Program-made: the position numbers and the translations under genes
Notes under the pieces: model-generated
Databases searched by the model: none
Seen by the model: only the letters and a program-made list of their open reading frames with translations
Told to the model about the DNA's origin: nothing
Shown: piece by piece, positions 1 through 11,823 of the stretch
Position numbering within the stretch: position 1 is the stretch's first letter
Layout: every line of letters begins with the position of its first letter
Source: Rutidosis leptorrhynchoides
Lineage: Eukaryota > Streptophyta > Magnoliopsida > Asterales > Asteraceae
Reading direction: 5' to 3'
Length of the DNA stretch: 64,000 bases
NCBI RefSeq assembly: GCF_046630445.1
Contig: NC_092341.1
Span: forward strand, 2,890,001-2,954,000

Positions 1-18
1 TTATTTTATTTATTTATT

Positions 19-68
<50 letters not shown>

Positions 69-1757
69 GATTAATATTATTATTAATCTTATTATTATTA
101 ATATTATTAATTAGTATTATACATAAAATACTACGACGAGGTTATGAGCGTGTCACTTTCAAAATAGTTTTCAAGCGGGATAGAGCTAAGAAAATTATGG
201 GTTATTGCCAAGGAGGTTATGGGTAATGTTCGGGGGTATATTTGTGAATCAAACCTAGTGTTTATCATCTCCGTTACGTCTACGTACTTTCCTACAATAT
301 TTAATCTCAATACTGATACGTAAGCACTCATATCTTATCTTTTATATATTAATTATGTATCCATGTCTAGTGCTCGAGTATATATATTTATATATGCTTG
401 TATGCTAAATTTCGTCGTTAAACAGTTTATAATGAATCACTAATTAAATACATATATTACTGGTAAAAGGTATATGATATACATGTTTTTGGAAAGCTGG
501 CGAAAAATCAATAACTTTTCATTTAGATATCGAATAGTTTCGATGAACGGATTAAAAGATATGATCAACTGAATTATGATTGACGTTAATTGAAATTGCT
601 TTTGAATCTGCAATTAAGATTTAAACAACTTATTTATGAGATTGATAAAGTGAACTTTTAAATATTACCAACCGAGTAAATGAATCCTTATATAAGGCAC
701 GTCTCGTTTTGTTGAACTATTGTCAAAACTGACTTTTTGAAACGACTTTGGATAACTATTATATGTCGATCTCGAGCATTAGGATTGTGATACACTATGA
801 CTTGACCTAGCTTGATAGACATTTATTGACCAACATATGTTCTCTAGGTTGAGATCTACGATTAATTGGTAATCCAAGTTTCGGTCACATTTTGGTGAAC
901 AACTTTATATGCTGCTAAGGTGAGTTTCATTGCTCCCTTTTTAATTGATTTTGCAATATATATTTTTGGGCTGAGAATATATGCAATTTATTTTAAACGC
1001 AATGGATACAAGTACATACTAAATTCTACACTGAGTTTGAACCGAAAATCCCTTAGCTTTGGTAACTAGTAGCTGCCAGTACATAGGATATGGACTGGTG
1101 GGCGCGAATAACAGTATATGGATCCATAGGGCTTGACATCCCCGTCCGAGCTAGAGCGCTAGCCTTTTAACGGACGTGTGTTATTTGAGTTTTGGACACG
1201 ATGGTTTGCGTGTATTGAAGCGAATGGGGTATTTATCATTATAACGTTAAAGCTTAGTTACCAGGGTGCTCTTTTATGTAGAATCTATTGATAAACATTT
1301 CTGGATGAAACAACTGAAATCTTGTGATCCACTTTTATATACAGATTATGCGAAACACTAAAATTATGAACTCACCAACCTTTGTGTTGACACTTATTAG
1401 CATGTTTATTCTCAGGTTCTCTAGAAGTCTTCCGCTGTTTGCTTACATGTTATACAAGCTATGTTCATGGAGTCTTGCATGCTTTATTCAAGAAAACGTT
1501 GCATTCACAAAATCATCACCATGTATTTTATTTTGACTGCATTGTCAACGGAATTACTATTGTAAACTATTATTTACGGTGATTGTCTATATATAGAAAT
1601 CATCAGATGTCGAGAATCTTTGATTTAAATATTCATTGATGGTGTGCCTTTTTAAAAGAATGCAATGTTTACAAAACGTATCATATAGAGGTCAATACCT
1701 CACAATGAAATCGATGAATGACGTGTTCGTCCATATGGATTTGGAGCAATCGTCACA
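1..1757 (+). repeat. 5' LTR of element A (3' part only)
   Basis: Nearly the same sequence as 6555-8268, with scattered substitutions and a short stretch near 361-400 absent from the other copy. It ends TCACA and is followed two bases later by the primer-binding site. It starts with an ATT microsatellite (about 1-66). Short reading frames seen twice here and in the 3' LTR are by-products of the repeat, not genes. Confidence 0.88.
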
Positions 1758-1759
1758 GT

Positions 1760-1771
1760 TGGTATCAGAGC
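1760..1771 (+). other. Primer-binding site of element A (initiator tRNA-Met type)
   Basis: TGGTATCAGAGC immediately follows the 5' LTR. This is the complement of the 3' end of plant initiator tRNA-Met and the usual start site of minus-strand synthesis. Confidence 0.9.
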
Positions 1772-2144
1772 ATTGGTCCTATCGAACCAGGTCTTGCATG
1801 AATGTGTCTAACTAATAGTTGTTAAGATGCATTAGTTAGTCTGGACTTCGACCGTGTCTGCATGTTAAAAGTTTTGCTTATCATTTCTTGTCAGAAATTA
1901 CATGCTTATCATTCTTAAGTCTAGACACGTTTTCCTATATTTATTGCATAAATAGTGTATAGACAAAAATTCATATCTTAGCGTATCTGTTACTGTAAAC
2001 TTTTCCTGACATCTTCCGAAAATTTCTACGTGATTTATGAAATTTAGTATTATATATACATATGTAAATTATGTATTGAAGAATACCAAACCAAATTCTA
2101 TAATCTAATTCATATAAAAAAAATCATCTCCCTAATTATACAAG

Positions 2145-2702
2145 ATGGATCCCGTATCTAGTTCAAATTCCTTAAACTCTGACAGCTATTCCGATATGGA
2201 TATTCACCTGAACTCTGAAGAAAGTGTAACCGGAATGGATCAACTAATTAGCCATCATCTATTCTGGATGAATTGGGGATGGGTTCGTAGTCTACTTAAT
2301 TATTAGAGACAAGAAGAAGGCGATCCCTTCCATCCACCACATTGCCCTCTTGGCGAAGAACCTGAAGCACTTACCGGCGAACCTGTTCGTAATACCATTT
2401 TCTCTCGCATATCCAGAATATCTCGTCATGATCATATACTCTCTCAAATTCTGGATCTTATTCATCCGCTCGTCCGAACCGCCAATCATCCCGGTGTAGT
2501 AGAAGAAGTCAACGAGCTTCGCGCTCGGGTAGTGGCTTTGGAGAATATGGTGCAAAGGTTACAAGCACCAGCAGCATCACCGGCATCAACAGTACCACCG
2601 ACAACAACACCAACAGTACCATTACCACCACCAACAACATCCGCATCGCAAACCTCAACTTCACAATCTGTTCCACAAGCATCAACGTCATACGCACCGT
2701 AG
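2145..2702 (+). pseudogene. Gag-like leader ORF relic of element A
   Basis: A 186-codon frame beginning MDPVSSSNS and ending SYAP has one in-frame TAG after about 53 codons (context LLNY*RQEE). The N-terminus is Ser/Asp rich (SDSYSDMD). A middle part resembles a coiled coil (EEVNELRARVVALENMVQRLQ), followed by a Pro/Thr/Ser-rich tail. The same ORF, more decayed, occurs in element E at 22027-22551 on the other strand, so it is a family feature. No zinc knuckle or catalytic motif is visible. Its position just after the primer site suggests a degenerate gag, but I cannot place it in a known gag family. Confidence 0.6.
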
Positions 2703-3988
2703 TTACTAAGAAATACCAGCAACAATAATCGATGAAGTATTAACTCATTTCCCCTGAAGAAATTTTATGTATATTTAATATATATGAATTTTGAAATCAA
2801 AATAAATCTTTTCGTACCAAGTTATTAAGTGTGAATCTTAACTGGTAGGTACTACTCGGTTAATTCATATTACTAATATGCTATGATGTGCATCCTTCGT
2901 TAATGACTTAACCATCGTTAACTACAATCTTTGTTTCCAACTCAATGAATTCCATTTCATAATAAACTAAGTATATTATTCAATTATATGGTTGATTTTA
3001 TACTTTTATCTTCGATGTATTCGAAACTTTCTAGAAAACATCATTCGTACCTTGCAAAGTTAGCAAGAGTTCCATGACCACCAACATGATTCACTGAGAA
3101 AATATCAATAAAACTGAGTATTGATTACATTAGTGAAATACTCCGTAAAGATTATTAAATCTTTAATGTTTTAGAGATTATTCATTTCTAATTCAAGTCA
3201 AAAATCAAATGAGTTTAATATGATATTAACTCATCAAATCTGTATTACATCTGAAGAAAATATACATACATATATTTTCATAAAGACGGTAATAAAAATT
3301 CTTTTGTACAAAATATTACTTGTGAAATCTTTAACGGGTAGGTAATTCCCGGGAAATATATAAGTTCACAATTAATATGTTATACTGTACATTCTTCAAC
3401 TTTGATTCAAAAATTATTAACTATGCTCACAGCGATATACAATCGTGTCCATACAAATTTAATTACATATTATGATATTGACGGATCAGAATCCAAGTCA
3501 AGATTTAACGGGTGACATCATTCTTAGATCTCTACATCTTTCAAAGCTATACTTTGACTTAAAAAATGTGAAAGATCCTTTAGCATTGTTATTACTGAAA
3601 ATAACCTTGCAATTTCTTTTCAAAGTATCCAGTATTATCAACCGTTCAAGCAGTCAACGACGACCTTTCAGACTTGTAACTTTGGCATATACGTTTTTGT
3701 TATCGGGGAATCTTTCATGTTCCACCACATTAGCAGTAAATTTACCAACAACTTCATTGATCTTTGACCTTCCGAAAAATCCTTATACTCATTGAAACCG
3801 TATCATGTACTCATCCACATCTTGTAACGGCAATTGCCATACCAACTATCGGGAATTAGCAATCAGTATTTTGAAATCTTGTAGCACGTCTACGCCAACA
3901 GTTATATGTGTACATATAACGTCTACCTCCTGGACTTACATACTTCGAATGTGAAGTTTCCGAAAAACACCCCAAACTACGAAACTAG
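2703..3988 (+). other. Non-coding internal region of element A
   Basis: AT-rich sequence between the gag-like relic and the captured gene fragment. It contains two spaced copies of the motif AACGGGTAGGTA-type found before the 3' LTR (around 2843 and 3338). The 107-residue open frame at 3472-3795 has no recognisable domain and no intact counterpart in element E, so I do not call it a gene. Confidence 0.5.
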
Positions 3989-4333
3989 ATGTCCGAATTT
4001 TGGAAAAATGTTGATGAAGCAGCAAAAACTATAAACGACCTTAACAGTCAAAAGTTTGATGATAAAGAATAGTATGGTGGTAAAGCTGAGAAAAAGAGAA
4101 GGTTTGGAATTGAAAAACAGATTGAGCAAAGTATGAAGGAAGCTGTAGACAAATCACAAGGACGAAATCTACCTTCAAAGAATCCAAATGATTCAGTGTC
4201 TGCTGAAACCATTAGTAAGAATCTTACTTCTTATTCTAAACCTTTACAGACAGATTTTCCGCATCATCCTCTGATATTAGAAATTCTAAGATATCATCGT
4301 ATCTTCCATTATAAATATCCTCCATATTTCTGA
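3989..4333 (+). pseudogene. Captured poly(A)-binding protein (PABP) fragment in element A
   Basis: The frame from ATG 3989 to TGA 4333 (115 codons including the final stop) contains one in-frame TAG at 4070-4072. Recognisable segments run in PABP order: DEAAKTINDLNSQKFDDKE (end of RRM3), a stop where PABPs have Trp, YGGKAEKK (the YVGKAQKK segment), then EQSMKEAVDKSQG and KNPNDSVS, matching the linker and the start of RRM4 (KNLDDSVS in the family). After that the frame diverges and ends without completing RRM4. This is a piece of a host cytoplasmic PABP gene carried inside a retrotransposon. The assignment rests on remembered family motifs, not a search. Confidence 0.75.
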
Positions 4334-5477
4334 AGATATTTTCATAACTATTCTTATTTAAAATCATTTATCTCTTCACGCTATCTGTGTTACATCATAA
4401 AAGAAACTATTTTAGTTTCTAATTTCTGAAAATTTCGAAAAATGGATGTTTTTGAAGTAGTGTTGGGAATTGAAGCATGCGTTAGTATAATATAATGACA
4501 CTTGATCAACGTGATTATATTACAGTAAGTCATGCTGAGTTTCTAATGGAACGTGATAAAGGTTCACAGATCATACCCTCATCATGAATCATGTTACATA
4601 ACTCTTTCATTCTATTTAACCTCTAAACATATCAAGAAAATATTTTTCTTGATGATTCGGTCTTTTTCGAGGTATTCTGGTAATTTGATAAGTCAGATTG
4701 TGCCATTACCGTTTCTTTCTTAGAACATTAATTATGTTCATTTCAAAATCCATACCTACGAATTTTGGACCATTATTCGCTTGACTTAAAGTCGGGAAGA
4801 GAAAACGAAAGCATGAAGCTCCGAAATATAATGGAAAATATAAAGCCCGAAAACAACCTCGATATTACAAACCGTGTATATCAATGCGTATAGCAATATA
4901 AAGACACGGGAGAATGAAAAACAATATAACCCCAAGGTAATAGTAGAAGAAAATAACCTCCTCTGGTGGCAGATGAAAAAGAAGAATGAATGATATGATA
5001 GCCAAGAAAATATCAAGAATCAGAACTGGATGAAGCATTTTCACAAATCTTTTGTAAGTATTAAATAAGAAAGAAGATTATAGGAGTGGTGAAAATAAAT
5101 GAAACGGAAGAGGTTAATTTATAGCAAAATATCAGACATAGCAATCGAGGCAGATTACGCATTTAATCAAAGGAAATCCTAATTTCCTTAAATTCCGAAG
5201 AATCAAATCTTATTTAAATTATGAAGATTTTCTATTCCTTAAATTCCGGAAATCAATTGTTACTACATCAAGAGATAAGACGAATCTCTATTCTCTATTT
5301 CACTCTATTACGATAACTTCTCTTATACGCTTCGAGTAATCGGATTGTCTTATCCGTATTATTCAATGGTGATAAAATTCTATTTACCAACTCATATTCG
5401 TCATGAAAAAATTTTTATTGTCAGCCATGACGACCTCACTCAAATTTCGGGACGAAATTTCTTTAACGGGTAGGTAC
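4334..5477 (+). other. 3' internal region of element A with polypurine-type tract
   Basis: No supported gene. AT-rich sequence ends in a G-rich tract, AACGGGTAGGTAC (about 5465-5477), directly before the 3' LTR start TGTGATGACC. Element E has the same tract beside its 3' LTR, so this is the likely plus-strand priming tract. Confidence 0.6.
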
Positions 5478-6557
5478 TGTGATGACCCGAAAATTTTTGA
5501 CCAAATTTAAACTTAATCTTTAACGTTTCCGACACGATAAGCAAAGTCTGTAAAGTTGAATCTCAAAATTTTTGAACTATTCAATTACCTTTCGATTGTT
5601 CTCAACGATTCGCGAACAATTATAGGTAAATAGATACATATATATACCATAACTTGAAAACGTAACAAAGTGTTGAGTATATGATACTGTGCATTAAACT
5701 TATTGGTTTGATTATCTGATTGATATATTTAGATACAGAGTTAAAAGATTATGCCAAACGATTGAATTAAAAGATAATTATTGAGTCCCTTAAGGATTAT
5801 GATATTATTACGGGTCTCTGTTGTAAAGTCCACGTTGATTTGGGAAATCATTCATTCTTAACGGTATTCGGAATAAATGGTAAAGTGTTTGTTTAAATAA
5901 CGTAATTTGGACACATACAATAATAAGGAATATCAACTGTTGGAATTAGATATATGAATAACTAGCGACATGTATTTTAAAACGTGTTTATTAATATCGA
6001 AAATATATATTTAACAATACGATAAAATATAATATTAACTTGGTCATAAAAACGAATTGTTATTATATATGTATTAACAAATAGCGAGACAATGATTTAT
6101 AGAAGTAAATGATCAAAATACTCGAAAGTTAAAGATATACTTTGAGTGGTATAGTTTAGGGATAATTTAAGGCTATATTTTGACAAAGGTACGTGACACA
6201 AAATGTAAAATACAAGTTTTCTCAGCGTACGAAAGGACATTTGAAAAACCGAAACTGGGACATAAGTCGAGTGATGACGTACGACTTATCGGAACAAAAA
6301 TTACAAGTCAACTATGCATGTGAATTTAATATAATATATAATTAATTATATAAATTAAATATATTATATATATTATATAAAATTATGTCGACAAACAAAA
6401 AGTTAAAAGTTTGTGAGCTGGATCAGAGGGCCATGCGATCGCATGGCCTTGAAGCACAAATCCCATGCGATCGCATGGGGTACTTTTTCAGAAAAGGTTC
6501 TATAAATTGCTCGACTTTTGGCTCAGTTTCTCTAATCATATATTACTCCGTGTTTAT

Positions 6558-6617
<60 letters not shown>

Positions 6618-8268
6618 GATTAATATTATTATTAATCTTATTATTATTAATATTATTAATTAGTATTATACATAAAATACTACGACGAGGTTATGAGCGT
6701 GTCACTTTCAAAATAGTTTTCAAGCGGGATAGAGCTAAGGAAATTATGGGTTATTGCCAAGGAGGTTATGGGTAATGTTCGGGGGTATATTTGTGAATCA
6801 AACCTAGTGTTTATCATCTCCGTTACGTCTACGTACTTTCCTACAATATTGAATCTCAATACTGATACGTAAGCACTCATATCTTATCTTTTATATATTT
6901 ATATATGCTTGTATGCTAAATTTCGTCGTTAAATAGTTTATAATGAATCACTAATTAAATACATATATTACTGGTAAAAGGTATATGATATACATGTTTT
7001 TAGAAAGCTGGCGAAAAATCAATAACTTTTCATTTAGATATCGAATAGTTTCGATGAACGGATTAAAAGATATGATCAACTGAATTATGATTGACGTTAA
7101 TTGAAATTGCTTTTGAATCTTCAATTAAGATTTAAACAACTTATTTACGAGATTGATAAAGTGAACTTTTAAATATTACCAACCGAGTAAATGAATCCTT
7201 ATATAAGGCACGTCTCGTTTTGTTGAACTATTGTCAAAATTGACTTTTTGAAACGACTTTGGATAACTATTATATGTCGATCTCGAGCATTAGGATTGTG
7301 ATACACTATGACTTGACCTAGCTTGATAGACATTTATTGACCAACATATGTTCTCTAGGTTGAGATCTACAATTAATTGGTAATCCAAGTTTCGGTCACA
7401 TTTTGGTGAACAACTTTATATGCTGCTAAGGTGAGTTTCATTGCTCCCTTTTTAATTGATTTTGCAATATATATTTTTGGGCGGAGAATACATGAAATTT
7501 ATTTTAAACGCAATGGATACAAGTACATACTAAATTCTACACTGGGTTTGAACCGAAAATCCCTTAGCTTTGGTAACTAGTAGCTGCCAGTACATAAGAT
7601 ATGGATTGGTGGGCGCGAATAACAGTATATGGATCCATAGGGCTTGACATCCCCGTCCGAGCTAGAGCGCTAGCCTTTTAACGGACGTGTGTTATTTGAG
7701 TTTTGGACATGATGGTTTGCGTGTATTAAAACGAATGGGGTATTTATCATTATAACGTTAAAGCTTAGTTACCAGGGTGCTCTTTTATGTAGAATATATT
7801 TATAAACGTTTCTGGATGATACAACTGAAATCTTGTGATCCACTTTTATATACAGATTATGCGAAACACTAAAACTATGAACTCACCAACCTTTGTGTTG
7901 ACACTTATTACCATGTTTATTCTCAGGTTCTCTAGAAGTCTTCTGCTGTTTGCTTACATGTTATACAAGCTATGTGCATGGAGTCTTGCATGCTTTATTC
8001 AAGAAAACGTTGCATTCACAAAATCATCACCATGTATTTTATTTTGACTGCATTGTCAACGGAATTACTATTGTAAACTATTATTTACGGTGATTGTCTA
8101 TATATAGAAATCATCAGATGTCGAGAATCTTTGATTTAAATATTCATTGATGGTGTGCCTTTTCAAAAGAATGCAATGTTTACAAAACGTATCATATAGA
8201 GGTCAATACCTTGCAATGAAATCGAGGAATGACGTATTCGTCCATATGGATTTGGAGCAATTGTCACA
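5478..8268 (+). repeat. 3' LTR of element A
   Basis: About 2.8 kb, starting TGTGATGACC and ending TTGTCACA (TGTGA...TCACA ends). It contains a pair of perfect palindromes (6429-6448 and 6462-6479), then a TATA-like CTATAAAT at about 6500, then an ATT microsatellite (6558-6615). This order suggests the U3 promoter lies around 6430-6510. The 70-codon frame at 7835-8047 also occurs in the 5' LTR and is a shadow. Confidence 0.88.
6429..6507 (+). promoter_or_regulatory. Paired palindromes upstream of a TATA-like box in LTR A
   Basis: A 20-bp perfect palindrome centred on GCGATCGC (6429-6448) and an 18-bp one (6462-6479) are separated by 13 bases. TTCTATAAATTG follows about 20 bases downstream. 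The same arrangement occurs in element D, an unrelated lineage. I infer the core promoter of the LTR. Confidence 0.5.
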
Positions 8269-8270
8269 GT

Positions 8271-9776
8271 CATCACCCGGCGTTACGATTGGGATTGTTA
8301 CGTATGATTATTACTAACGATTTTCTTGAAAAACTTGGTGTGATTCAAATAGAGGTTTACGTTCACAACAAGCATGCAGAGCGAATTGTGGGGCAATTGG
8401 AATTTATTACTATGGGTTCGCGTGGTTTGTTGTCCTTTCAAGGAAGAGTGTGGGTGCCTAAGATGGGTGAGTATCGACAAGTGCTACTTGATGAAGCACA
8501 TAAGTTAAAGTATTCCATTCATCCGGGCGCAACGAAGATGTATCTTGATTTGAGGAAGGATTATTGGTGGCCGGGCATGAAACGTGATGTTGTAAAATAT
8601 GTTGAGCAATGCGTCACGTGTTTGCAAGTTAAGGCCGAGCACAAAAAGCCGTATGGTAAGTTACAACCGTTAGAAATCCCGAAATGGAAATGGGAGCACA
8701 TTACCATGGATTTCATTACAAAGTTACCTAAAACGGCGAGAACCTAATTTGATTCGATTTGGGTGATAGTTGATCGATTGACGAAAAGTGCTTTGTTTCT
8801 TCCCATTAAGGAAGCGATATCGTCGGAGACCTTGGCTAAGTTGTTTATCAAGGAAGTCATCTCTCGACACGGAGTTCTTATATCGATTATTTCAGATCGA
8901 GATACTCATTTTACATCTCGGTTTTGGGAAAAGTTTCATGAAGATATGGGTACACAATTGAAATTGTGCACGGCGTATCATCCTCAAACGGACGGTCAAA
9001 CTGAACGTATAAATCAAACTTTGGAGGATATGTTACGGGCATGTATTATTAATTTTGGTGGTAGTTGGGACGAGCACTTACCTTTGGTGGAATTCTCGTA
9101 CAATAATAGTTATCATACTAGTATCGGGATGCCACCATATGAGATGCTTTATGGGCGTAGGTGTCGAACCCCGATTTGTTGGGGTGAAGTGGGACAGAAG
9201 GAAATCGGGAGTACCGATTTGATCTTAGAGACGAATAGCAAAATTGATATGATTCGAGAGCATTTGAAAAAGGCTCAAGATAGGAAAAAGTCGTATGCCG
9301 ACAAACGTAGACGAACGATCGAATTTCAAGAAGGTGACATGGTGATGCTTAAGGTTTCGCCATGGAAGGGTATTATTCGATTTCGAAAACGGGGAAAGTT
9401 AGCTCCTCGGTTTATTGGACCATTTAAGGTTTTAGCTCGGGTTGGTGAAGTCGCGTATCGTTTGGAATTACCCGAAGAGCTTGTGGGGATCCATAATACA
9501 TTTCATGTTTCCCATCTCCGCAAGTGTCTTGCGGATGATTCATCTTGGGTACCATTAGACGAGGTTGAGCTAAATAATAAGTTAGAGTATATTGAGGAAC
9601 CGATTGCCATACTCGATGAGAAGGACAAAACGTTGAGACATAAAGAGGTTAGAACCTTTAAAGTTCAATGGCGTCATAGTAAAGGTTCTGAGTTTACTTG
9701 GGAGCCCGAAGAGTTCGTGTTGGTTTATCTTCCCTCTTGTCATGCAGCTTGGATTGCGAGGACGAAATTCGAATAA
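8271..9776 (+). pseudogene. Integrase plus chromodomain end of element B polyprotein
   Basis: In-frame sequence runs from the region before the integrase zinc finger to the C-terminus, with one nonsense codon TAA at 8745-8747 (ART*FDS; element I has ARTQYDS). The HHCC finger is present ([10 protein letters not shown] to CVTCLQVK). The catalytic D, D, E residues are seen in ITMDFI, SDRDTHF and GQTERIN, the last two 35 residues apart. The C-terminus has the chromodomain-like segment EVRTFKVQW to TWEPEEF, which in chromoviruses guides integration to chromatin. The upstream frame starts inside element A's LTR, so its start codon is artificial. Gag, protease, RT and RNase H lie outside the window. 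Confidence 0.9.
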
Positions 9777-9788
9777 GTGGGGGAGAAT
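9777..9788 (+). other. Polypurine tract of element B
   Basis: GTGGGGGAGAAT lies between the polyprotein stop and the LTR start TGTAAGACCC. Element I has GTGGGGGAGAGT at the same place. Confidence 0.8.
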
Positions 9789-11823
9789 TGTAAGACCCTA
9801 TTATTTCATCGTACATATGTGTAAATACGGTATGGGTTGAGTGGGTGTTCGTTTCATATTTTAAATAAAAGGGAGAATCTGGACTGGGCAACTGGCGCGC
9901 CGCGCAGCCATTTGGCGGGCCGCGCCGATGTGCTGTGACAGCTCACTTCCTTTTAAAATTAGATATTTTAGGGGTAAATTGGTAAAATCACATGGGGTCC
10001 GACTTTAAGGCCCTAAACCAGTTGTTGGGGCCTTATTAACTCCATTTCCACCTACATCAACCTCATCCATTCAATTTTAGAGTAAGAGAGTTTTTCTAGA
10101 GTGAGAGAGCTCAAAATAAGGAAGAAGAAGGTTGAATCGGGTCTAAGTGCAAGCTTTAAAGTTGTTCATCTATCCTCTAGCTTCGCTTTGGTAGTAGTGG
10201 TATGCTCTAATCTTAACTTCCTTGTTTAATTGTATTAAGGGTTAGGGTTTGGGTAGTGTTGCACATAAAACCCATTTGTTAGTGAATTAGGGGTTTTTGG
10301 GTGGAATTGGGTCATGTAGACCCAAAGGTGACTTACTAGGGTTTTCAAAGTGTTAAATTGATGTTTATGAACTTAATTAGTTAGTAAATTGCTAGCACAC
10401 CAATATGTATGTAAATGGGTGTTGTGTGGGTTAGTGAATGACCCAAAATGGGTGTGTTGACTTTAAATTGGTCAAATGGGTCAAAATGGACCTAAGTTAG
10501 TTAATGTTTGTGATTAATGCGTAACCTTGTGTTGAAATATGTTTTAAACCTATCTTGGCTAATATTAGGGTTTTGGTGTGAGTTGACCCAATTTTAGGGT
10601 TAAGTGTCCAAATGGGTCAAAATGACCTAGTAATGGTGAGTGTGTGAGTTTGACCAACTTGAATGAATGAATGATTACATGTACTTTGTAATAGGTGTGT
10701 TACCTTGAAGTTTCAAGCTTGGTTATCGATTCACCGAAGGCGTAAGGTGAGTGGAATAATTATATGTGTAGGTATATAATGTATCTATTTGTTGTAGCGT
10801 GAGATGTGTAGTGTCGAGGTGCTAAGACACCACATTTCACGTGATGAGTGAAGCATCGAGGTGTTAAGATGCCACTCGGGGTGAAGCATCGAGGTGTTAA
10901 GATGCCACCTAGGAGTGTAGTGTCGAGGTGTTAAGACACCACTCCGTAAAATAATGAGTGAAGCATCGAGGTGTTAAGATGCCACTCGGGGTGAAGTACC
11001 GAGGTGTTAAGGTGCCACCCTAGGGGTTAGTGATACGAGGTGTTAAGTACCCTAACGGATGTTATGAACACAGATGGCGTTTTCGCGAGCGCCATTCCCT
11101 TGTAAGATTGGTTAACCATGGTTATTGTGTTGTAAGTGTAAGCATATTATATTATTTGAGTTATATTTATATGCGTTGCTATGCTAGCTTGTGGTATTGG
11201 AGATTTCTAGCTCGTATTCGAGATTATAAGCTAATTGTGTTGCTAGCATGTATGCGGTGTTTGTGTAAGTGATTGCAAGTAGGTATATTATATATGTATG
11301 TGTATAATTATTACATTCACTAAGCGTTAGCTTACCCTCTAGTTGTTTACCTTTTTATAGGTTCGGTTGTGGACAAGGGTAAGGGCATCATCTTGGATTA
11401 AAGATCACGTTGTTGTTAGGGAACGCTTTTGGAGATATTAGCTTTTGGAGTTTGAATGATACTTGGGTAGTTTAATTCCAAACACCATGCTCGTAGTGTA
11501 GTTTGGTACTTAAACTTTTGATGGTCGAAACTCATATTTTTGTATTAAACTAGTAAAACGGCCGATGTGGGCCCCGCTTCGTAAAACTCATTTTTATTAA
11601 TGGAATGTGTTAGTTTTACATATTTGAATATGTTGTTAAAAGCGTTTTGTCTAATTATGTCGGGAAGTGGCCAATCTTTTTCCCATTTCAAGATTTTTGG
11701 GACAGACCAGTTTGGCGCGCCGCGCGGGGGTCTGGCGCGCCGCGCCAGATGCTGAACGAACAAATTTTTTTTTTATTTGATATTTTCCGCGGGTTCATTT
11801 GTGTTTTGGTTTGGGTCGTTACA
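9789..11823 (+). repeat. 3' LTR of element B
   Basis: 2035 bp from TGTAAGACCC to GGTCGTTACA. It contains CpG-rich palindrome pairs near both ends (about 9892-9930 and 11713-11750). Between them lies a hairpin array (10798-11095), flanked by a candidate splice donor (AAG|GTGAGT at 10747) and acceptor (TTTTTATAG|GT at 11360). The same order occurs in element I. Small frames here are not genes. Confidence 0.87.
10798..11095 (+). repeat. Array of seven covarying hairpins plus an eighth, LTR B
   Basis: Seven units of about 32-44 bases share the loop CGAGGTGTTAAG (one has GCT in place of GTT). The flanking stems differ but still pair: GTGTC/GACAC with ATGTG/CACAT and CGTGA/TCACG outside (10798-10841); GCATC/GATGC with GAGTG/CACTC (10846-10877); GCATC/GATGC with GGTG/CACC (10880-10909); GTGTC/GACAC with GGAGTG/CACTCC (10912-10945); GCATC/GATGC (10956-10987); GTACC/GGTGC with GGGTG/CACCC (10989-11020); TAC/GTA with GTTAG/CTAAC (11026-11056). 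An eighth hairpin with stem ATGGCG/CGCCAT follows at 11074-11095. Confidence 0.8.

Larger units (their letters stand above)
1..8268 (+). mobile_element. Element A: non-autonomous LTR retrotransposon, left end outside window
   Basis: Two long direct repeats (1-1757 and 5478-8268) flank a 3.7-kb internal region. The first is followed by a primer-binding site and the second is preceded by a purine-rich tract, so these are LTRs on the + strand. The internal region has no reverse transcriptase, integrase or protease reading frame. It holds a gag-like relic and a captured poly(A)-binding-protein fragment. The element must therefore have depended on proteins from elsewhere. It shares LTR start (TGTGATGACCCG), primer site and internal relics with element E, so they belong to one family group. 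Its right end sits inside the integrase reading frame of element B. The left target duplication is outside the window and cannot be checked. Confidence 0.88.
8269..11823 (+). mobile_element. Element B: truncated Tekay-type chromovirus (Ty3/Gypsy)
   Basis: Only the 3' part remains to the right of element A's insertion: end of pol, polypurine tract and 3' LTR. It is closely similar to intact element I, both in protein and in LTR organisation. Its right end adjoins an older LTR fragment (C), into which it apparently inserted. Confidence 0.85.

Noticed and set aside
1324-1536. 70-residue frame repeated at 7835-8047
   Set aside because: It lies in both LTRs of element A and has no domain; duplication reflects the LTR pair, not a gene.
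2486-2725. Antisense Gly/Val-rich frames over the gag-like relic
   Set aside because: They are reverse-strand readings of the Pro/Thr repeat region at 2560-2700.
6385-6663. 92-residue frame rich in isoleucine, like a membrane segment
   Set aside because: The Ile run is a translated ATT microsatellite. The same applies to 17880-18101 and 24335-24550.
10798-11095. CRISPR-like array of regularly spaced repeats
   Set aside because: Units are adjoining hairpins in a plant LTR with no unique spacers and no cas genes; the structure is an RNA hairpin series.
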